Positions 11,475 through 23,407 of a DNA stretch of 64,000 bases are shown one piece after another. Below the pieces are notes generated by a model. It was not told the DNA's origin and ran no database searches. It saw only the letters and a program-made list of their open reading frames with translations. Both the position numbers and the translations under genes were made by a program. Source of the stretch: Castanea sativa. Taxonomy: Eukaryota > Streptophyta > Magnoliopsida > Fagales > Fagaceae. The first letter of the stretch is position 1, and the number at the start of each line of letters is the position of its first letter. The stretch is taken from the NCBI RefSeq assembly GCF_040712315.1, contig NC_134018.1, positions 1,116,001 to 1,180,000 on the forward strand, read 5' to 3'.

Positions 11475-14400
11475 TCAGAACTGACCTCCTGCAGATGAAT
11501 CATGTACAAAAAAACTTGCAGCAACTATCAGATAGCAAAGAAGAAGTATTAGTCCTTTAAAATAGTGGGAAGTTCCTTCCTGCAAAAAAGCATTTGCAGC
11601 ATATAAGAATGTGTATATAAAATTAACAAAAGTTAATAATAATAATTACGAAAGAAAATGGAATCCATAACAATTAAAGGAAAACTATTAGCACAAACTT
11701 GTTTAAAACACAAGTGAATAAGACAACTCAAAAAGATGTTGAAATATACAATTTCGGAATTTCCCATCATCCAGCTTAAATTAGAACCCATCATGGCATA
11801 TATTACTTAAAATGCTTCCTTCTCTTATAAAAATTTGACCAGATCATGGAGATTTGCTTTTCTATCACTGAAATACAAACCTGCAGCATTAAGGCTACTA
11901 CTAAGATGGATATAACAAGTGTAGTTGTCTCAAAAAGCTGAAAGTTTAAGTCCATAGCTTGCCCCATAATCCAACCAAGGACTACAGAAAAAGGAATCTG
12001 CAGCAATATAATAATGGTTTTAGCAGATGTTGATAAAATAATATAAAATAAAAATCTTCAATGAAGTAATACTAAACACTACAATCATCAATACAAATGT
12101 ATCTCAAAGAAATGCCAGTTTTTGGTGCTAAACAAACAGATAATAATAGACTTAAAATTACTATCTCGCCAACATCTTCAATATGTCTCCCTACTTGTAC
12201 ATTTCTATTCTTTCATTTCTCTAAATTAATGTCTCAAAGGTTTCTTGCTCAAGCTGCAATGAACATCACAAGCAGCAAAGATCACCCAAACCAAATTCAT
12301 GTTAATAGGTATTAACAGGAGCATATCATTGAAGGTGTATGACATAAGTTTCAGACAGATGATGCAACAATAGCAGTGCAGAAAGTAGAAACTACTTATG
12401 ATCAATATGAACATCACCAGCTCTCTTTTCCAGTTAAAAACTTTATCCATTTGCTGAGACAGCCAATGTGACGCAAAACAAAAAACTTTCAAAGAGCTTT
12501 AATTCCCAAACTCTGGCAGATGACTGGCCTTGATATGGATTGAGATGTCTGTTATATGCACCAATTACTAACATATTTTTAACTACAAAAGACATTTTAG
12601 CTAAACTTCAACCAACCAAAAAAAAGAATGAATTTACTATCTTGAGGAAGCAATAACACAAAGTGACTCATCAATAACACAGTGATATATTGACAATTGA
12701 AACAGGCTCCAAGCATTTACTTCCTTCAAATTTTGATTCCAAGGTAATTTAGATTAAACTGTACAAATACTAACTATAAATAACTCTTATTTTTTGGAAG
12801 TAAAAAAAATGTAAACTAGAAATTAAAAGGAACTCATATTGTTAATACCTACCACGAACAAAGCTATCTGCGTTGTTGACCCTATTGAGACTCCTAATGT
12901 TATGTCCTGCATGTGGAGAAGCTCAAATTGTAAAACTCATTCTAAAATAATAATAAAAATTAAGAAAAAAAAATTGTTAAAAGTGAATGTTAGAAAGCTT
13001 ACAAGCTTATCTTTCATGGCAAACGTGATAGCACTTGCATGATCTACAGCATTCCCTACAAGTGGGAGCAAAATAACACTAATAAATGAAAGTGGAATAT
13101 TCAATGCAATAGCTGTACCCTGCAAAACAATCAACCAATCAGAAAGTTGATAAACAATTTCTTTTTATAAGTAAATAATTTCATTAGAAAAGGATAAGAG
13201 GGGACGCATATAAGGATGTGTGATCCCTTTCAAAGAATATAAATCATAGGGAAAGAGAGTAAAAAAATCAATAAAAGACATCGAAGGGTTGCTGCCTAGC
13301 ACATGCATCCAATCACATAAAGACTGCAAATTATGTTCTTTGATTATAAAAGTAGGGAATATCCACTTATTTTTTTCGTATTACAGATTCTTCATGACAC
13401 ATAGAGGCACGGCTCACACACCTTGGCTGCTCTATGGCAATAAAAACGTCTGTGCCAACATCCTAATAGCTCATGCACAGATTGGGCATCAACAACACTA
13501 ACCCAAACTATTTGAAAAGTGAAAACAAAGAACCAAATATTTGTTGTGACAGGACATTGAAGAAGCAAGTGATCAATAGATTCCACGCTGCTCTAACACA
13601 TACAATACCAACCATCATCAAAAGCCTCCTACAAAGATTATTGAATGCCAAGATTTTTGCAAGAGTTTGCAGTCCATACAAAGTATGCCACCTTTCGAGG
13701 AGCCTTAGCGATCTAGGTGCTCTTCCACGGGAAGAAAGAAACTGCGGAATCCCATAATGGCATTATAGAACAAATTAACCTCAAACATCCATTTTTTTTT
13801 CAATGACGTCTGCAAGGCACAATCATTACCTCACACAGAAGGTAAATTATCATAGAGTAACTCAAAAAAAGAAGCAACTGATTCCAGCTCCCAATCCAGA
13901 GAAGCCTGAATAAAGAGGACTCCAATGTCAGATCTCTCCCTCATCTGGGTTGGCTAGATATGGTGCTACCAATGCCTCCTTGTTCACCACCAAGGTGTAA
14001 GGGTCTGGGAATTCCTTGAGAGCATTGTCACCACACCAAATGCTTGACCAAAATCTCACTCTGAACCATCTCATACCTCAAAATGTAAAAAATTTGGAGG
14101 ACTCACATCCCCTGCTTATACTTTTTCACAAATCAACCCCATATGGACCCTTGAATGGTTCCATTGTCCATCCTCCCAATTTTCACCTTGCTTTACACCA
14201 ATTATACTTCTATACTGATGATTTGTAGGTGTTTGGTATCTATAAAAAAAAAAAAAAAGTACTTTTGTGCAGAACTATGAATTATGGGTTTTACATACAT
14301 GAGGCCATTATAAGATGTCAGATAGAAGCAAGACCTATCTGCTTTTGATGCTTATATTATAGTAATTCATAAGTCTTAGCATTTAAATAGCTTTTGGTTT

Positions 14401-17400
14401 TTTTGGGGGGTGATAGCGGAAAAGTTGACAGAAAAGTCACCCTTACTGCAACTCATACCGCTCCTCGTTCAATTCTTTTGACTTTGTTGGATCCTTTTCC
14501 TCGTTCGAGAATCTCCTCCCTTATTTTTAGGATTATTTTGTTATTTATATCAGGTCTAAATTATTCTAGAGTTTGTAATAGAATCATGAATTTTTTAATG
14601 GGATTTCTTGGACTATAATTTATCAATCAAATTAGGAGTTGGAAGCCTTATTAGGTTAACTCAACTGATTCACACCTTCTTATGTTTCTAACTATCGAAT
14701 TATCAACAAAAAAGAGTCAAAGAGTCTTTAAAAATATACTTCATTTTATTTAAAGAATTTAACCTTGAACAATGGAATTATGAGTGATTTGCATTATTGA
14801 AGAACTGTGTGCCTAGAATGTTCTTTCTCATCTCTCTCTTCTTGGTCTTCTTCTTCTTTGGGCTGATATTACTATTCAAGTCCGTAGTTCACACAACCCC
14901 TAAAAAAAATTCTCTCTTTTCCTTCTATACAACCCCAAACCAAATCCTTCTACTTACATATCAAAGCCCGAATTAAAACCTCATATACTTTGTCTACCAA
15001 ATAACCCATCAAACGAGCTTTTTTAGGTTCTATTATTTGCTTGTTGCCTAAGAAATATTGCAACCTGCTTGTTTTCTATTTCCCTTCTTTGCCATTTAAT
15101 TCTTCGTCTTCAAATAATTTAAAAAGTACAAGCCTAAACTATAATGCATAGCTCCAAACCTCAACTTTAAAACCCTAAGTCCATCATAAGCACGCCTAGA
15201 AAAGTAACCATATACCAAGCCAGCATTTGATATAAAGAAAGCAAAATAATGTATTTCGTGGGTAATTAGAGTGTCCAATTGCAATGGCTCCAAGATGTAA
15301 AAATTAAAAGCGGAGCCAGACTTGTATATCTAAAAATCTATAATAACAAATTCCACGGAGAAAGAAACATTAACAAGAAAATATTACCTCTATTGTATCA
15401 ACTAAATATTCAGATAGGATTGAGACGCAAGTAGTTATAACCAAAAGCCAGATTACTGACTCCCATTTTGAGATCTGGGGAGCTTCGTCATCATCTACGC
15501 CCTCTTCAATCTGCATCCCTTCCTATGTTCATGCCATATATAACATCATAAATAAATATATTTTTTATTTTATAATTTGATAGTTACAATAAGAGGGGGA
15601 AATTTGAACCCCGAAATTTCTATGAAAAACACCATAAGATGCCAACTAGTTGAGTCATAAATTAATAAATTGAATAATCTATGCTTAAAGAAATGTTCCT
15701 ATAAAATATGACAATGAAAATATAGTATACTACATATATAGCAATGCCTCCTTGTAAGTTGTAAAGACTCAGTAAGTCACTAAGCCAATAAAATTCTCAA
15801 TATAAGAATGTTGTATTAAAATTATTGTGTGGTCGGCTGAGGTGGTCTCGATGGAGTTAAAATGTGCATTTTATCCCTTATTGGCATTAGAAATATGTTG
15901 CATTTCTCCCCAACCTAAACCAAAGAAAAAGATATGATGACTTGTATTTATGGCATTGGTCGCTACATCTTTACTGTATTCTCAACTATAAATTACAATG
16001 AACCCTAGTAGGGTATATATAGGGACTATAGGAGTTGTGTTAGTCCCATATAGGCTTTACAGCATAATTGGGCCTGTTGAGCCTTTACTCATAATAAAAC
16101 ACGTAAACCCAGTACAAATGTATCTGTAACACTAGAATCTCTACTTAGTCATTGTCCCCTATAAGGTACAACAAAAAATTTCAAAACAGTCACTTCTAGA
16201 GCAAACTATAAAACTACAACAGTAGCAATAATAACCAAGCCAAAGTCCCAAAATTTTGGAGTCAGCTAGCTTTGGATCTCAACAGAATAACTAGGGCAAG
16301 CCACATATATTCTTTTTAGCAAACTATATATATTTGGAAAATACTATTGATTCGTGCACTTTGAATATGCTGCAGCAGCTACTTTTATAGACCATTAGAA
16401 AAACCAGCCAAATGTAGAAGATGTTCAATCTTTTAATTGTATTAGTGCCAAAGATATAGAAGAGACAGCTTAAAATTGTAGAAGTCTAAACATTATCTGT
16501 TAGATGAAAAGACTTTGACTCATCAACTTAAATTATTAAATAATATAAGTATCTTTCCAGGTTAAAAATAATCATTCCATGTATAATAACGTTAGAAAAA
16601 TACCAAAAAAATATGCTACTAAAAAGTTTATAACAATATTCATAACCAACCTCATTAAGAGAAACATATAGATTACTTTGACTCTTGAGCTGGAAAAAAA
16701 GGTATGCAGCATATGTGACAAGCATGATGCAACTGCTAAATCTTGAAAGATCCAACTCTGACTTCCCAAAATAAACCTCAGTGTGTGTATAATGAAGAAC
16801 AGTTGGAAAAAGTAGGCCCATGATTGCCATCAACAGCAATCCGGAGTTTACCACAGCAGTTACCTGCATACCACATATATCAGCTTTAGCATGAAATATA
16901 ACAGGACAATTAAAATAAAAAAACTCAAAAAATCTGCTAATAGATCCACCTTATTAAACAACTGCTCCTTTTGAAGAACAAGCCCACCACAAAAGAATGC
17001 ACATCCAAGCACCAGCAACAAGTTTGACAGAATTGAACCCAATAACGACAGCTGAACAATACGTATCAATCCACTTTTCAAAGCAAAGATTGATATAATA
17101 AGTTCTGTTGCATTCCCAAAAGTAGCATTCAATAGACCTCCAACTGCAAATTTCAAATTCACTACATATCAGAAATTTTACATAATTTCAATATTTTCCA
17201 CATTTATCTTTTGTAATTAGATAGAATTAGTTATTTGTTAACTAATTGGTTAATCTTGTTTGGTTGGCCTTAGTGGTACCTCCTCTTGTACATATAAGGG
17301 AAGCTAATGATGAAAATAACTCACAATCAATAATACCAGGAAGTTTATTTATCGTTCTCTCAATTTTTGACACTACATTAAAAAAAAAAATTCAGATAGA

Positions 17401-18044
17401 ATACTGATTCGCAACCTAACGATGAAAATGAGTAATGTATACATGTGCCTGATACTAAAACCAAGTGAATTGGGCATATACTGAGGATAGCAATGTAGGA
17501 CTTTTAAAATTGAGATACAGCAAAAACTTTACCTGTTGGTCCAGTGTAAAAGGCTAGCTGCCTAAATTAGAGTGAAAACCAACACATTAGCAACTTAATA
17601 ATTCATGTTCCCTTTCAAAAAAAAATCATATTCTTTAGAGAGAGAGAGAGACAGAAATCCTTACTCTGTAGCATAACCTAAACGCTCAGCCGAAGGTGCT
17701 ATACCCACTAAGCTTAGAAAGAAGACCCAAGCCTGTAATCCACCTCAAAACAAATAAACAAAAAAAAATCTTCGACCAATGATTTAAATGATTCAAGTCA
17801 ATGAGAACTGCAACTCACAGATTGATCAGTCAGTTCCTGAACAAGAATTGCTGCTGGCCCAAAAGGGAGCAGCAAGTTGAGTTTATTGGAGAAAACAACA
17901 GTCCTTATGCTCTTATACACAACATAGATCAATGTCTTGATGCCACTAACCCGTGAACCTCCAGAAGGCGATCCACTTTCAGCTGTACAAATAGGATGCA
18001 ATTTTTTAGCATGCTTTTCCAAGCTAGGAATTACCTCAAAGCTT
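11475..18044 (-). CDS. CAX-type vacuolar cation/H+ exchanger
   Basis: Members of this family move Ca2+ (and other divalent cations) into the vacuole in exchange for protons. Ten minus-strand exons join in frame with GT-AG borders: 17819-18044, 17665-17732, 17533-17561, 16950-17143, 16651-16863, 15388-15510, 13003-13119, 12853-12906, 11881-11997 and 11475-11579 (stop TGA). They give about 414 residues. Family landmarks in order are [23 protein letters not shown], the c-1 motif [10 protein letters not shown] (about residue 118), [16 protein letters not shown], an acidic loop [10 protein letters not shown], the c-2 motif (about residue 306), [10 protein letters not shown] and [12 protein letters not shown]. 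It resembles the CAX2/CAX5 subgroup. Two oddities stand out. The first visible exon has no Met in frame, so the initiator exon is unseen. The c-2 motif reads GNAVDHA where the family has GNAAEHA. A LINE relic occupies the 2.3-kb intron. No stop or frameshift was seen. Confidence 0.8.
13155..14228 (-). mobile_element. LINE relic (RT zinc-binding region) in CAX intron
   Basis: On the minus strand, frame-broken sequence matches the C-terminal part of plant non-LTR reverse transcriptases. It runs from a [20 protein letters not shown] segment (about 13990-14040), through DWELES and [10 protein letters not shown], to the zf-RVT motif [17 protein letters not shown] and GCWHRRF (about 13400-13590). 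Stops and frameshifts occur throughout. The 3' end near 13155 has TTACTTATAAAAAG, like a decayed LINE tail. The paralogous intron of the CAX pseudogene at 34640-37852 lacks it, so it inserted after that duplication. Confidence 0.8.
17205..17395. mobile_element. Possible LTR fragment in CAX intron
   Basis: Contains TTAGTTATTTGTTAACTAAT, a TACATATAAGGG promoter-like word and AATAATACC...GTTCTCTCAATTTTTGACA. This arrangement is typical of copia LTR ends. No inverted TG...CA boundary or target duplication could be fixed. The matching intron of the second CAX copy (21060-21650) does not show this segment. Confidence 0.3.
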
Positions 18045-18130
18045 ATTATTTATTTTAAGTATATGTATACATCATAATGGCTCAATTAACAATGGTGTAA
18101 AAAGCTCACCAAGTGAGAGGATTAGTGAGT

Positions 18131-18540
18131 AGAATAAGGCTATGGTATGAAAGTAAAAGTTAAAGCCTAATTGTTGATGGAATATTAGAAATCCAAGAAA
18201 TTCCTGCATGGTGTCATTCGATATAAATTTCCAAATTCAATATCTTAGGTATGGTGTTGGCAAATCCATGACAATGTATCTTGTTTTGAGTTGCAAGCAT
18301 TAAAAATCAAGTACAAGATCAAGTCCAAGGTTCAGCACAAGAAAGGACGGTCTCGGGAAGATTACAATGATTTTCACATCATCGCATACTAATAAAAGCA
18401 AAACGATCTAAATTTGTGTAATTGATTGAAAGAAGCTGTGCAGACACTTAGGTAGCCATTAGAAAGAAATATATAGCAAGAGCATCTAATTTTCTGATCA
18501 GATTTCTAAACATGCTTTCTGACTTGGCTGGCTATCAAAA
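18131..18540. repeat. Segment shared with AAP intron 1 and with 22.2-22.8 kb
   Basis: It begins GTAGAATAAGGCTATGGTATGA and resembles 3667-4180 (AAP intron 1) and 22232-22755 (upstream of the second CAX copy). With the AAP exon at 19183-19282 it forms an AAP-like remnant directly upstream of CAX, on the same strand. Confidence 0.6.
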
Positions 18541-19182
18541 GACAGGCTGCTCACAAGCAGTGGCGGAGCCAGGATTTAAGTTGAGGGGGGAGGGCAAAAG
18601 TTATAATGATATACGTGAAAGGCATGCTAGTGGAGGACTTGTAATTGCTTATTGGTTCATTTAGAAGGTAGAATTATGCTATGTTTCAAGGCCAAAGAAA
18701 CAGAATGGAGTTTTAGTTGGCTAAATCATCATTAAATGTGAGTGAGTAGAGCTTTTGGTTAGATGATATTCCTCTCAGCTTAAGAAAGATAGTCCAAAGT
18801 AGATGTATTACTTTAATCTAGACGGCTATTGATGAGATGAATTGGGCAAAACCAAGTTTAAGGGAAGAAGTGTGAAACACTCAATATGCAAAATGGCTTG
18901 AGCATCTATCATATAGATGTAGGTTTAGGAATGAAAAGGATTCACAATGGAAGAGTATGGAGAAAAAATTCAAAAAACAAAAACCAAAACAAAGTATTAT
19001 ATATGTTGTATCTTGGGGCCTGCCTTAGTCTGTCATTGAAAGTTGAGTAGAGTAGTCATGGTCGTGATTGTTAGGCTGAAGTTTGTAGCAAATGCTTCTT
19101 GTTTGTTAAGACTCTGTTTTGATTGAATAAAGCTTTAAAAACTCTGTTTTGTTAAGAGAGATGGGTTTCTGAATTTAATTAC
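18541..19182. other. No gene; hAT-like end at 18558
   Basis: CAGTGGCGGAGCCAGGATTT at 18558 is a common start of plant hAT-like non-autonomous elements. No matching end or 8-bp target duplication was found downstream, so the element is incomplete. Nothing coding is seen in the rest. Confidence 0.35.
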
Positions 19183-19282
19183 CCGTTCTTTCAAGGGGCT
19201 CCTTCTGACCACTAGGTGAAGAAAAGCTTCTTTGTAAGGGTGATTGCAGATCTTCTTCCCCCCACCCCCCCCCCCCTTCCAT
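19183..19282 (-). pseudogene. Orphan AAP first exon
   Basis: A 100-bp minus-strand exon with ATG at 19282 and donor G|GTAATT at 19182. It encodes an acidic leader with LQSPLQRSFSSP and ends PLERTG. This matches the AAP exon 1 at 4615-4702 in layout and in phase (one extra base), with the same donor sequence. Runs of 12 and 6 G have expanded the glycine stretch but the frame stays open. No AAP exons 2 or 3 follow; CAX exons do. I infer a duplicated, orphaned first exon. Confidence 0.7.
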
Positions 19283-20119
19283 ATTCTTCTTTGAAAGTTT
19301 TGACGCTTTTACTGCATTTTTAGTACTGTCCTAATATCACGGTGCATGCACGAGGTCTTTAACGCTCACTCTGTTTTGAAGTAAAGTATTTTACATTTTT
19401 TAAACGTAAAATATTTTATGGGTAAAAGATATATGTAAAAAATTTTCGAGAATTTGGTATGAAAAGTAAATTTTTTTAAAGAAATTACTAAAATTGGTGG
19501 CTTAGCCACTAGAGCCACTAGTGCCAGAGGTCTGGTGATTGAATCTCTAATGCTTGTTTAGTTGGTTGATTAACTTAGATTTAATCATATGTGTTGACAG
19601 TGTTGTGAAGAAAATTGAAAGGAAGGCACTCCACCTTTGATCTTTCTCTTTCAATCTTTAGTAAGACCAAAGTTTTTTTTTTTTTTTTTAATAAATGGTG
19701 GTCAGGTGGTGTTTTGTCTTTAGTCTAGTGACTAACAACTGTGAACTACTTAAAATAACACAATGCCCGTGAACTACGTAAAAAAACATAATGTCCATGA
19801 GATGTTCTGACATTTCTGTGCATTTTAGTGTAGATTTGTAGTTTTATTTGGTAGTGTTTTTGTTATTTTGTGTCTTTTAAGAAATTAAAAAGATTTTTTT
19901 TAGGTAAATAATTAAAGAGGTTAATTACAACTTTAAAATTTGTTGGTTATATGTTGACTGCTTGTGTAGTGCTTGTCTAAGGATAGTAGATTATTGACTA
20001 TATAATGATATGATAATTTTAAAACATATAACCAGTGCTTGTGTAGTCACTGGTTAACAACTAAAAGGGTAGTGTAGCCTATATCTTTTCTTTTCTTTTG
20101 GACAACTACAATTGATTGA
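19283..20119. other. No recognisable gene
   Basis: AT-rich spacer between the two CAX copies, with T-tracts and no open frame of note. Confidence 0.4.
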
Positions 20120-22150
20120 TAATTGTTGAATGTGCTGCAGCAACCAGTTTTGAGGTCATAATATAAATATCCTAAATGACTCCATAGGCCATTAGAAAAA
20201 TCAGTCAAATGTAGAAGAAGTTTAATTGTTTAATCTATTCGTAGAAAGATGTAGAAGAGACAGCATAAAACAGGATTAGTTTAAACAATATCGGTCAGAT
20301 GAAAAGTGTCTAACTTGGAAAATTTAAGAATATAAGTAATTTTCCAGATTGACAATAATTAGTGATTTGAACTTTGAAGCACTTGACAGTAAGGAAACAA
20401 TAAAACCTAATATATCCATGCATAAGAATGTTATAAAATAAATAAATAGGAAAATGCATGGTGCTTAAAAATTTACACACTGACATTTTGTAAATAATTG
20501 GTGGGAAGGGGGAGTATGTGGAGAGTATGACAAAATGCATAACCAACCTCATTAAGAGGAACATTGAAATTTCTTTGACTCTTTAGTTGGAAAAAAAAGG
20601 TATGCAGCATATGTCACAAGCATAATGCAGCTGCTAAATCTTGAAAGAGCCAACTCTGACTTCCCAAAATAAAGCTCAGTGTGTGTATAATGAAGAACAG
20701 CTGGAAAAAGCAGGCCCATGACTGCCATAAACAGCAATCCGGAGTTTACAACAGCAGTTGTCTGCATATCATATATATCAGCTTTAGCATGAAGATACAG
20801 GACAATTAAAAGAAAAGAAAAAAATTAGAATAGTTACTAATACATCCACCTTATTGAACAGTTGTTCCTTATGAAGAACAAACCCACCACAAAAGAACGC
20901 ACATCCAAGTACCAGCAACAAGTTTGACAGAATTGAACCCAATAATGACAGCTGAACAACACGTATCATTCCACTTTTTAGTGCAAGGATTGAAATTATT
21001 AATTCTGTTGCATTCCCAAAGTAGCATTCACAAGGCCACCGACTGCAGTTTCAAATTCACTATTAAAAACAAATCCAGATAATAAAACTAATTACCAACC
21101 TAAAGGTGAACATAAACAATGTGCATGGTAACATCAAGTTGCGTATGATAATATTTGCCACTACCTGTGAAAAGTGGTAGCTACATTTGCACTATATTTT
21201 AAAAAGACTAGTCACAATCAAAGCTCCCCACAATCACTTAGAAAGCTCAAAATGATCTAGTTCACACCTGATGTGGGACTGAGCAAATGCCTACACAACA
21301 TCTTGACAATCCAAATCCGCTCAATTCAGGGTGTCACAATGTTCATTACATATTTTAAAAAGATTGTGGCTAACAAAGAAGAAACTGAGTTCCTCCCCTG
21401 ATCTCCTGATCAGGAATGCATTTTGAAAAAAAGAAAAATCCCAATAAGATTTTCCAGTCTATTTTCCTCAATGAGATCAATACAAAGGGAGAGGAAGTCA
21501 AATGAACAATATCTATGGCGCTTGAGAAATTATATGACATCCAACAAAAACTAGAAGGAATTTTTTTAAAATTTGAGGCTATAAACTGAAAAGGACTCAA
21601 GAGGGGAAAAGCATAAAATTTCTAGTTAATATTGAGAAACAACAAAAACTTTACCTGTAGGTCCAGTGTAAAAAGCAAGCTGCCTAAATCAAAGTGAAAA
21701 TCAACACATTAGCTACTTAATAATTCAAATTCTTTGAAAGAATAAAAGAAAAGAAAATAGAGAAACAGAAATCCTTACTCTGTAGCATAACCTAAACGCT
21801 CAGCCAAAGGTGTTATGCCCACTAAGCTTAGAAAGAAGACCCAAGCCTGTAATCCACCTCAACAAAATAAACAAAAACCTATTCAAAGAATGAAACAAAT
21901 GAATCAAGGCAGAGAGAAATGCAACTCACAGATTTGTCAGTCAATTTCTGAACAAGAATTGCTGTTGGCCCAAAAACAATCAGCAAGTTGAGTTTGTTTG
22001 AGAAAACTACAGTCTTTATGCTCATATACACAACGCAGATAAACGTCAGAATACTACTCCCTCGTAAACCTCCAGACAATGATCTACTTTCATCTGAATG
22101 AATAAGATGCAGAAAATTTTAGCATCTTTCTCTGAGATAGAAATCACATC
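20120..22150 (-). pseudogene. CAX 5'-half pseudogene
   Basis: A tandem copy of the 5' half of the CAX gene at 11475-18044. Exon-like segments correspond to its first five exons, at about 21919-22145, 21787-21854, 21655-21683, 20853-21045 and 20548-20764. The splice sites are mostly kept. Exon 4 lacks one base near 21018-21020 (ACTTTGGGA where the other copy has ACTTTTGGGA). Exon 5 has one extra base in the A-tract at 20591-20598, so YAAYLFF runs into a wrong frame. The first exon is also frame-disturbed near 22085. The last five exons are absent. It cannot encode an exchanger. Confidence 0.8.
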
Positions 22151-22231
22151 TAAGCTTAAAGTTTATTTTATGTACACTTCATAATGTCTCAAATAATAAT
22201 TTTATAAGTATCTCATCAAGCGGGAGGATTA

Positions 22232-22755
22232 GTAGGTAGAATGAGGCTATGTTATGAAAGTAAAAGTTAAATCCTACATTTTAAAATATAGATGAAAATT
22301 AGAAGTCCAAGAAATTTGTTCATGCTTAGTCTAATTCAATATAAGTTTCTAATTTTAATAGCATGATTTTTATAAATAATTGTACGAAACAGAATTGTGA
22401 AGAGAAATGGGGTGTGGCTTGTGTTACAGTTATAGAATATTGTTGTCACAAAATTAAGTGAGGGGTTTTTGCTCCTGAAACGGATTTGGGACCATTTTTG
22501 GTGTTTGTAATCTCTCTTGCAAATATCAACCATTAACGATCAATCTTACCTATCTAAACAAAACCACAGACTAAAAGTAAAACCATCCAACTTTTTGTAG
22601 TGCATTGAAAGCAGCTGTGCAGATACACGAGAAGCCATTAAAACGAAACATAGCATTATCAATTGGTGCAAGAGAATCTGATTTAATGATCACATTCCTA
22701 AACATGCCTGTATGTCTCTTTTTTCTATCATTTATAAAAGCTTTCTGATTACCTA
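22232..22755. repeat. Third copy of the AAP-intron-like segment
   Basis: Begins GTAGAATGAGGCTATGTTATGA. It also shares TTTGGGACCATTTTTGGTGTTTG with 3855-3880 and GCAGCTGTGCAGA with 18431. It sits upstream of the CAX pseudogene exactly as the 18131-18540 copy sits upstream of the better CAX gene. Confidence 0.6.
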
Positions 22756-23200
22756 TCAAAAAAAAGTATAATCATATTCTAGAACCCTTTTTTAAAGGAA
22801 AATGTCAAACAAAACATATATTTTAAATGTTTTACTACATATAATCATATTCAAGAACACTTTTTGAACATTCAGTTCATTGAGCAAATTTGTCAAACAT
22901 AACAAATGCACCAACAATGCCACAGCCAAACTAGCACGAACACAAAATGCTATTACACTGAAAACATAAAGAGATAGAGAACACAGATAACCAAGCTAGC
23001 TTTCAGCCTATCACCGACCAACCTGAAATTCCATTCCATTGAAGATATAAAAGAACTATTCTAAATTTGAGTGAGAACTGAAGCCAGATTGAGGTAACAC
23101 AAAAATTGCCTTGAGCTTCAGCAGTTGAGTAAGCCTCAAGCCATCCACCACTTCTTGGACGCTTGAGAGTCCTGTTAAGTAATATGTGGCTTAACTGATA

Positions 23201-23407
23201 CTTGTCTATTTGGATACAGCTTATTACTGAAAACTGAAAATACTGTAGTAAAATAATTTTTAAATGTGTGAATAGTACTTTGGGACCTAGTTTTAAAGTT
23301 TTTTTTGCTGAATAAAGTACTTGCAGGTCTTGTGAATAGTATATGGGACTCACTAGAAACGCACAATGCAGCTGAAAACACTTTCTAGCTCTATCCAAAC
23401 ATTCACC
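23201..23407. mobile_element. TA-flanked MITE, copy 4
   Basis: Starts CTTGTCTATTTGGATACAG and ends CTATCCAAACATTCACC, with TA at 23199-23200 and 23408-23409. Its interior has ACTGAAAACTGAAAATACTG and GTGTGAATAGTAC, shared with copies 1 and 6. Confidence 0.65.

Noticed and set aside
23003..23170. Minus-strand frame reading GGWLEAYSTAEAQGN next to MITE copy 4
   Set aside because: Looks exon-like, but I cannot match it to any family and it reads into the MITE.
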